Source: Pinus tabuliformis
Lineage: Eukaryota; Streptophyta; Pinopsida; Pinales; Pinaceae
Assembly: GCA_031772625.1 (NCBI GenBank)
Contig: CM062820.1
Coordinates: 310,248,840-310,312,839 of the forward strand
Direction of reading: 5' to 3'
DNA: 64,000 nt
Shown piece by piece: positions 58,428-64,000 of this stretch (positions are counted from its first letter, which is position 1; each line of letters starts with the position of its first letter). The position numbers and the translations under genes are program-made. Under the pieces are notes generated by a model that ran no database searches, was not told the origin of the DNA, and saw nothing but the letters and a program-made list of their open reading frames with translations.

Positions 58428-61103
58428 TGTTGTCGCTCAGATTGTACAGGCACTGCGACAATGATTGAGGTCGGGGGCTATCACTCTGATACCTGACCTC
58501 TTTGTTCTAGCTGTCTCCCAACAGCAGGCTATGGGGGATAGTCCCTATGAAAATGTGAAGGTAAAAGACAAGTTGGTAACCAACCAGTCCGGAAGACACG
58601 ATTGAGTGGCCTAGCTACTTGGTTAGTTTTAACAAGATTTAAAGATTATATTAAATTCAAATGTGAGATTAGTGCCTTATGGAGTCAACTTCTTGGTTAT
58701 TATCAATTAGAGACCAAGTAACCAGATGGACAATTGCTGCTTAGATGCTTCACTAACCTATATGCTATGCAAAATCTAAGACCTGCGTGTGATGCAAGAA
58801 CCTTGGTTACTTTTAGTTTATGCCTATTCTAAGTAAGACTTTTCTTTTAACTGTTTTGGAACCCATCTTTAGAGTAGGTTGTGGGATGGAAGGCAATGGG
58901 AAGCAAGCAAGTGCTTGATTAATGATACCTCTCCTTGTGTTCCAACCACTGGATGCCTCCGGCACTGCAGAGACTGTGGTTCTGATGACTGCAAGGTCAC
59001 CATGTTAACTACTAGAAAGACGCTGAGTCCCTCAAGCCAAATTGAAAAAGGGTGGTCCTAAATGCCTATCAACCAAGCTTATCCTCGGAGGTATGTTATT
59101 AATGCAACTAGACTTAGGATGCTTGTGCAAGGTGTATGAGTGATTCTTAGGTTAAGATTTGTTTAATGTTTAAGCACTTTAGTTATGATTAGCTTCGATG
59201 ATGAGTACTTAACAAAAATGGAAAGACAATCTTATCACCAAGAGTGTACCAATTATTAAGTGCCAATAAACTTAGAGTGTGCCAATTATCAAGTGTCAAT
59301 AAACTTATCTTCAACAACAATGATGACAATTACCTGAGACAAGATATTTTAACAAAGTAAATGCCAATGATCTCATGCCAATATTAAGAGATGCTCACTT
59401 AGAATGATTCACAACCGATAATTCTTAAATATGCCAATGCTTAAGATAGACAATAAAAATGATCAAAGCTTCTTAATGTATGATGGCATAGCAAGATAAT
59501 GTGTTTACTTTAGAGAAATTATCCAATGATTCCTTAGCAATGTTCAATTAGACAATTAGATGCTCAACACAATAATGCCAATTAGATGCCAAGATACTCA
59601 AGAGAGAGAGAGCGATACTTCAATGCCAATTAAATTTCAATGCCCAAAGTAACTTAAACCATTCAACAAGAGCTTAGATGTGTAAGTGCCTGATGAATGC
59701 AAAGTTAATGATTCTTAGAGCTAACACAAGACAAACAAATGTTAGATTCAAATGTTTAAGCAACCCTCTTCACAATAGCACAATAAAACAAATCTTCTCC
59801 ACAATGAACTTATTAGAGCATGAAACAATGAAAACCACTTATGTAACTTGTAGTTCACTGTTAAGATAGATTTAGGACAACAGTAAACAAAATCACTTTT
59901 ACTCCAAAATGACAAGCAAGTAATGAACCAAATGTAAGCAATGAGACACCCAATGACTTGCCAAAGGAAAATTTGAGCTAACCAACCTTCTTATGATGTA
60001 TTTTCAGTGTTATATCATATCTTAAAGCACTTATGACAGCAATAAGAAAAGTGTGAAAACAGTAAGCCACCAATGTGAGAATGTGTGCCAAAATGTGCCC
60101 AAAAATTTCCAAATGCCAAAACAAACCTATCAAACTGAAAATTTAGATTTTTTAGCGCTTTATGATGTAATTATCAGATCTGATCACACTTGCTATGCAG
60201 AGATACTCAGTCAACAAATCAGTTAGATCTATGCCCAAGAAACAATGCCCAATTCACCAAATGACTAGTAAATTTTTAAAACAAATTTTTTGATGCATTT
60301 AGACAACTTATGTGATTTTTAGGGCACTTAGATTTAAATTTATTCATTGTTATGAATGTATTCAGAGAGCTGTAGCAAACAGTGAGAGGAAATAAGCGTT
60401 TAAAGATCAAACTCTAGGCTCGAGGCCTTGAATATTGCTTGCCCAAGTTGCCAAATTTTTTCCAATGGATGTGCCACTTGAAAATACAAGATTTCTGCCA
60501 ATTTCTCCTGCAAAACTCACCAATATTCAGTCCCAAAAATTTTAGAGATGAAATGAGGGCTAGGAAGAGGGCTAGAAGGCCAAGGAGGGATAACGCTAGG
60601 CCCTAGAGGGCTAGTGTTGGGGTGAAAGGGGCCTTAGAGGCCATGACTAGGGCAGCGGGCCTAATAGGCCTGCCATTAGGCAATGGATGGCCTACAAGGC
60701 GCTGCCATAGGCCCCACAAGGGCTACGACCTAGGTAGAAAAGACCTTGGAGGCCTCCCGCAAGCCCTTAGGAGTTGTGACTTGGAGAAAGGAGGAGGAAT
60801 AAGGGAGGGCTGATGAGGAGGATGGAGGGCTGTAGAGGAGAACAGAGGGCTGGACGGAGAGGGGAGAGAGGGCTGAAGGCCAGGGAAATCCCTCTAGGGC
60901 CTACGACAAAAGCCTAAAGGGGAGGCTGAGAGCTTTAGGGCTTACGGACAACCCTTCAAAGGCTGAAAACACCCACGACTAAGGGAAAAGGGGCAGGTTG
61001 AGGCCTCAAGGGGCCTACGACTAGCCTCTAAGGGCTAGAAAAAATGGTGTTGGGCCTCAAGAAGGCTAGACAACTAGTAGGAAGGAAGACGCTAGGCGTG
61101 GAG
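58428..61103. repeat. Element I: B-family LTR, truncated by element H
   Basis: Begins TGTTGTCGCTCAG and follows the B LTR in order: ...GACAATG, GGGGGCTATCAC, the GTCTCCC...CAGGCTA..GGGG.TAG.CCCTA block, GTGCCTTATGGAGTCAACT, GCAAGGTCACC, and the AGCAAACAGTGAG block near 60376. It is clearly more diverged from the two B LTRs than those are from each other. The right part (60540-61100) is a GC-rich run of GGGCTA/AGGCCT-type units. Element H cuts it at 61103. Confidence 0.8.
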
Positions 61104-62330
61104 TGTTAAATTTTTTGATTGTTCTATGCTATATCAGTTAATTTAGCCCAATTTATCTTTTCATTAACAATGCATCCAATTATTAGCAGTATAATTAATC
61201 ATAAACGTAACTGAAGAAAGAACAATATATGTAGTGATAGAGAAGACAACAACACACCCATAAGAGATAGCAGGTTGGTCCGAGACCAGGGAAAAACCCC
61301 ACAAGGGGGAAACCCTTTCAAATATTCTTTTTTAGTAGATCGTCATAAAAAGTTTTCAGCAGTGAGTATAATGAGCCTAATACATATGATTCGCAGCGGA
61401 TAACAATAAATCAGATCTACAGATCTATAGATCTACTATAACAACAAAGAGAAACCCAGATCTACCAAATCATTGAAGTCAACTGAATCCAAGATGTCAA
61501 ATCTTAGATTTGAACTCTGGTTTCCCTCATCACGACTGACTGTGTGCGATTGAAACTTCTTGGTCGCTTTCTCTGTCACTGTATGTGAGCGATTGTGACT
61601 GCAGGGTCGCTCTCAGGAGGTCTTGATGCGAGCGACTGTGGCACTGAACAACTAAAACCCAAAGTCGCTCCCTTACCGTTGCTGTGCGAGTGACCAAGAT
61701 GGCAGGGTCACTCCCTTGCTAACGCTGTGTCAGCGATTGAGATGGCAGGGTCGCTCCCAAGGCTACCTTATGCGAGCGACCGGGGACTGGAACCTTCCGA
61801 TCTGCCTTTGAACCCATAGTCGCTCTCACTGAATTGTCTCTGAGTGACTAGAGAGCTAGAGTCACTCTCTTGCCTACTCTATGCCTGCAACCGGGGACAA
61901 AAATCTTTTGTTCCCTGCCAGCGATTGAGATCCAGAAAACCCTAACCTAGAGCAAACCTTTTGCTTGTAATTTCGGACCCTGTGTGAACTCCTTCTGACG
62001 AACCTGTGCAAGCCAAAACAAAATAGAAGAATAGAAACATGTCTTCATCAAGTGTGTTGAAATGAACTTGAGGTCGCTTCCTTTTATAGGCTTTCTTGAG
62101 GGTTTACTTGGGGTTGAGATTGACCCAAGCAGTTACCCAAGTGGTTAGGGTCGACCTGTTCCATAATGAATGAATGAATAAAATAATTCAAAACTTAACT
62201 TCTGCTTAACCAAATTAGGTGATCTTTGGGTCGATTTTGGTCCTCTCGAAAAGAGGAATTTAATGCAAGCATCATCTTGGTCATCTGAGTTGTTCAATGT
62301 GGAATTTGACCCTAGTTGCAAAAATTAACA
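61104..62330 (-). repeat. Element H 3' LTR
   Basis: 1227 bp, plus-strand ends TGTTAAATTT and AAAATTAACA. Next to it, CTCCCTCTCAACTAGG (62331-62346) is the polypurine tract on the minus strand. The middle (61540-61930) is a set of degenerate tandem units, each with a GGTCGCTC/GAGCGAC core, spaced about 55-65 bp. Confidence 0.88.
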
Positions 62331-62346
62331 CTCCCTCTCAACTAGG

Positions 62347-62930
62347 AAGAATTCCACTTGCCAATTTTTGTTAGTTGATCTTTGCATCATCCTGATTTGA
62401 CTGTCTCTGCTCAACTCTATCTGTTGAAACTTTCTCGGATATAGAAGAAGAAGAATCAGGGAGCAATAACTTCCACCCATATCAAGCAATAGGATTATAT
62501 ATCATACAGGGGAGCACATCTCCAACCCAATCCTATTGCCTACCAATCTTCCCAACAATGACCCTCAGTAGTCATGTGGTAGAACACCTACATCATAATC
62601 GACTTGGGTTGTACACCCCAAGTACACTCTCAACTCATTGGCCAAAACGAGGAGCGATATTCCCATCAAGCTGGCCTGCTTGAGGGTATGATGCCAACTG
62701 GGGTATACTCTGCAAAGACCAAGAGGGGAGCAACATTCTCCGACCCTATGAAGATAGGGGAGCAACATTCTTCTACCTTGGGTAACATATAGGGTAGCGC
62801 CCTATTGTCCAGAGTTCCCTCAACCCTAGGAGCCCTCTATCTCAATTCCTCACCTTGGGAGCTCAAGCAGGGTGGGAAGAGTATGCTCAGTGTCCTCGAT
62901 CAGCGCTGCCCCTTATCCGAAGGGGCTACA
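62347..62930 (-). other. Element H 3' UTR
   Basis: Noncoding. Contains GGGGAGCA repeats (62511, 62758 and similar) and inverted CCTATTGC blocks. Nothing else recognised. Confidence 0.6.
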
Positions 62931-64000
62931 TCCATCAGTCCAAGCTGTTCTCTGAAAATCAAGAACTTTCTCTTTGGTAATGCCTTGGTGAGAATATCTG
63001 CAATCTGTTCATCTATCGATATGTGATGGAGCTTGACAACTCCTCTCTGCACCATGTCTCAAATGAAGTGATATCGAATCTCAATATGCTTGGACTTGTC
63101 ATGAAACACAAGATTTTCTGCCAAACGAATTCCACTCTTGTTGTCACAGTATATCACTGTTGTATCTAGGACCTGCTCAAATAGCTCTCCAAAGAGCTTT
63201 CTTAACCATACTGCCTCGCAGCTAGCCATGCTAGCGGCAATATATTCTGCTTCGGCTGTGCTTAATGCTACAGACTTTTGTTTCCTGCTCATCCAGGATA
63301 TCATGGCATATCCAAGGCTAAAACAACATCTAGATGTACTTTTCCTGTTGATAACATTTCTAGCCCAATCAGCATCAGTGTATCCATGAAGTTGAACATT
63401 TCCTGCAGAATATCTTAGGCCAAGTGTGATCGACCCATGAAAATATCTCAATATGTGTTTGGCAGCTATCCAATGTGTGTGGCGGGGCTCGGTCATGAAT
63501 TGATTCAATGTGTTTATTGCATAGCATATGTCTGGATGGGTGTTCACAAGGAACATCAGAGCCCTAATCAGTTGTCTATACTGGGATGAATTTTCTAAGT
63601 CTAGTCCTACAACATCTCCACATAACTTCTTGAAGTTCATTTCCATCAGTGTAACCATGGATTTACATTCAGTCATTCCAAATATTTCCAACAACTTTAC
63701 AACGTATTTTCCTTGTGAAAGGAAAATCTCACTAGGCTTTTGCCATACCTCAAGGCCCAAAAAGTAGTGCATGAGACCAAGGTCTTTCATCTCAAACTCA
63801 GAGGCTAGCTTCCTCTTACATTCGATCATTAGGGACTCACTACCTGTCAAAAATAGATCGTCAACATATAAAACCAAAATCAGTGGCATACCTTGGACTA
63901 CCTTGAAGTAGAGTTTGGGATCGACATTGCTTCTTGTGAATCCTAGCTTTACTAAGTAACTGTTAATACATGCATACCAAGCTCGGGGAGCTTGCTTCAA
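62931..64000 (-). pseudogene. Element H RNase H and carboxyl part of RT (partial)
   Basis: Open from the window edge to 63059: KQAPRAWY at the very edge, YVDD catalytic box (about 63855-63870), HYFLGLEV, HPDICYAINTLNQFM, RNase H with YTDADWA, QKSVALSTAEAEYIAA and SKHIEIRYHFI. A TGA at 63056-63058 stands where the family has an Arg codon (CGA to TGA). The reading continues past it through a VQRGVVKLHHI segment to ADILTKALPK and a natural end near 62931. Only this one break is visible in the part inside the window. The amino-terminal RT, integrase, protease and gag lie beyond 64000. Confidence 0.9.

Larger units (their letters stand above)
61104..64000 (-). mobile_element. Element H: copia retrotransposon, 3' part only (runs off the window)
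   Basis: Minus strand. 3' LTR 61104-62330, polypurine tract, a 0.6-kb 3' UTR and RNase H/RT up to the window edge. Left flank TGGAG (61099-61103) is the expected target-duplication copy; the other lies outside. RT/RH is more complete than in A or F. Confidence 0.9.

Noticed and set aside
1..64000. tRNA, rRNA or organellar inserts
   Set aside because: None recognised; the tRNA-like matches are short primer sites next to LTRs.

Overview
This window is plant nuclear DNA built almost entirely of LTR retrotransposons. Plant origin rests on Ty1/copia and chromodomain Ty3/gypsy polyproteins of plant type, initiator-Met and Asp tRNA primer sites, and one spliced exon of a plant MOB1 (Mob1/phocein) gene at 57666-57774 (+). 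Roughly 46 of 64 kb belongs to elements whose ends I could place. A single small exon among tens of kb of nested elements fits a large-genome plant with giant introns (a gymnosperm is a reasonable guess), but the species cannot be read from the sequence.

Layout. 1-2521: unassigned AT-rich DNA. 2522-33198: one copia element (A, minus strand, perfect target-site duplication TATTA) split by three later insertions: B (4584-14703, minus; 3.8-3.9 kb LTRs; gag and a coiled-coil ORF but no pol; TSD GGTCT/GGTCC), C (15392-20417, plus; copia gag and degenerate protease only; TSD CATAC/CGTAC) and D (22201-32297, minus; chromodomain gypsy with nearly full gag-pol, 3' LTR, and an anomalous 5' end; TSD CTTAC). 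Joining 4584/14703, 15392/20417 and 22201/32297 restores continuity of A's coding region. 33199-36756: unassigned DNA with a fold-back MITE-like element (35566-35928) and a possible old LTR. 36757-40938: E, a plus-strand copia element with gag only (TSD ATGTA). 40939-45937: unassigned DNA, a gypsy LTR edge near 43357, and a B-related LTR fragment. 45938-51455: F, a minus-strand copia element with pol but no gag (TSD ATAGA). 51456-58427: unassigned DNA with a solo-type LTR (52643-53668), a MITE relative and the MOB1 exon. 58428-61103: a B-family LTR (I), cut by copia element H (61104 to the window edge, minus), of which the 3' LTR, RNase H and part of RT are visible.

How the parts relate. No element is fully intact. 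The two most interesting relationships are: (1) E and F share LTR type, an identical polypurine tract and a homologous CAG-rich 3' UTR, yet E has only gag and F only pol, so they are complementary halves of one lineage; (2) D has lost the body of its 5' LTR and its primer site, and holds instead about 3.4 kb of unrelated DNA with a 133-codon ORF, bounded by a perfect 47-bp-arm palindrome of its own LTR end. Many coding breaks are C-to-T or G-to-A changes (CGA to TGA stops; catalytic Asp to Asn), as expected from decay of methylated cytosines.
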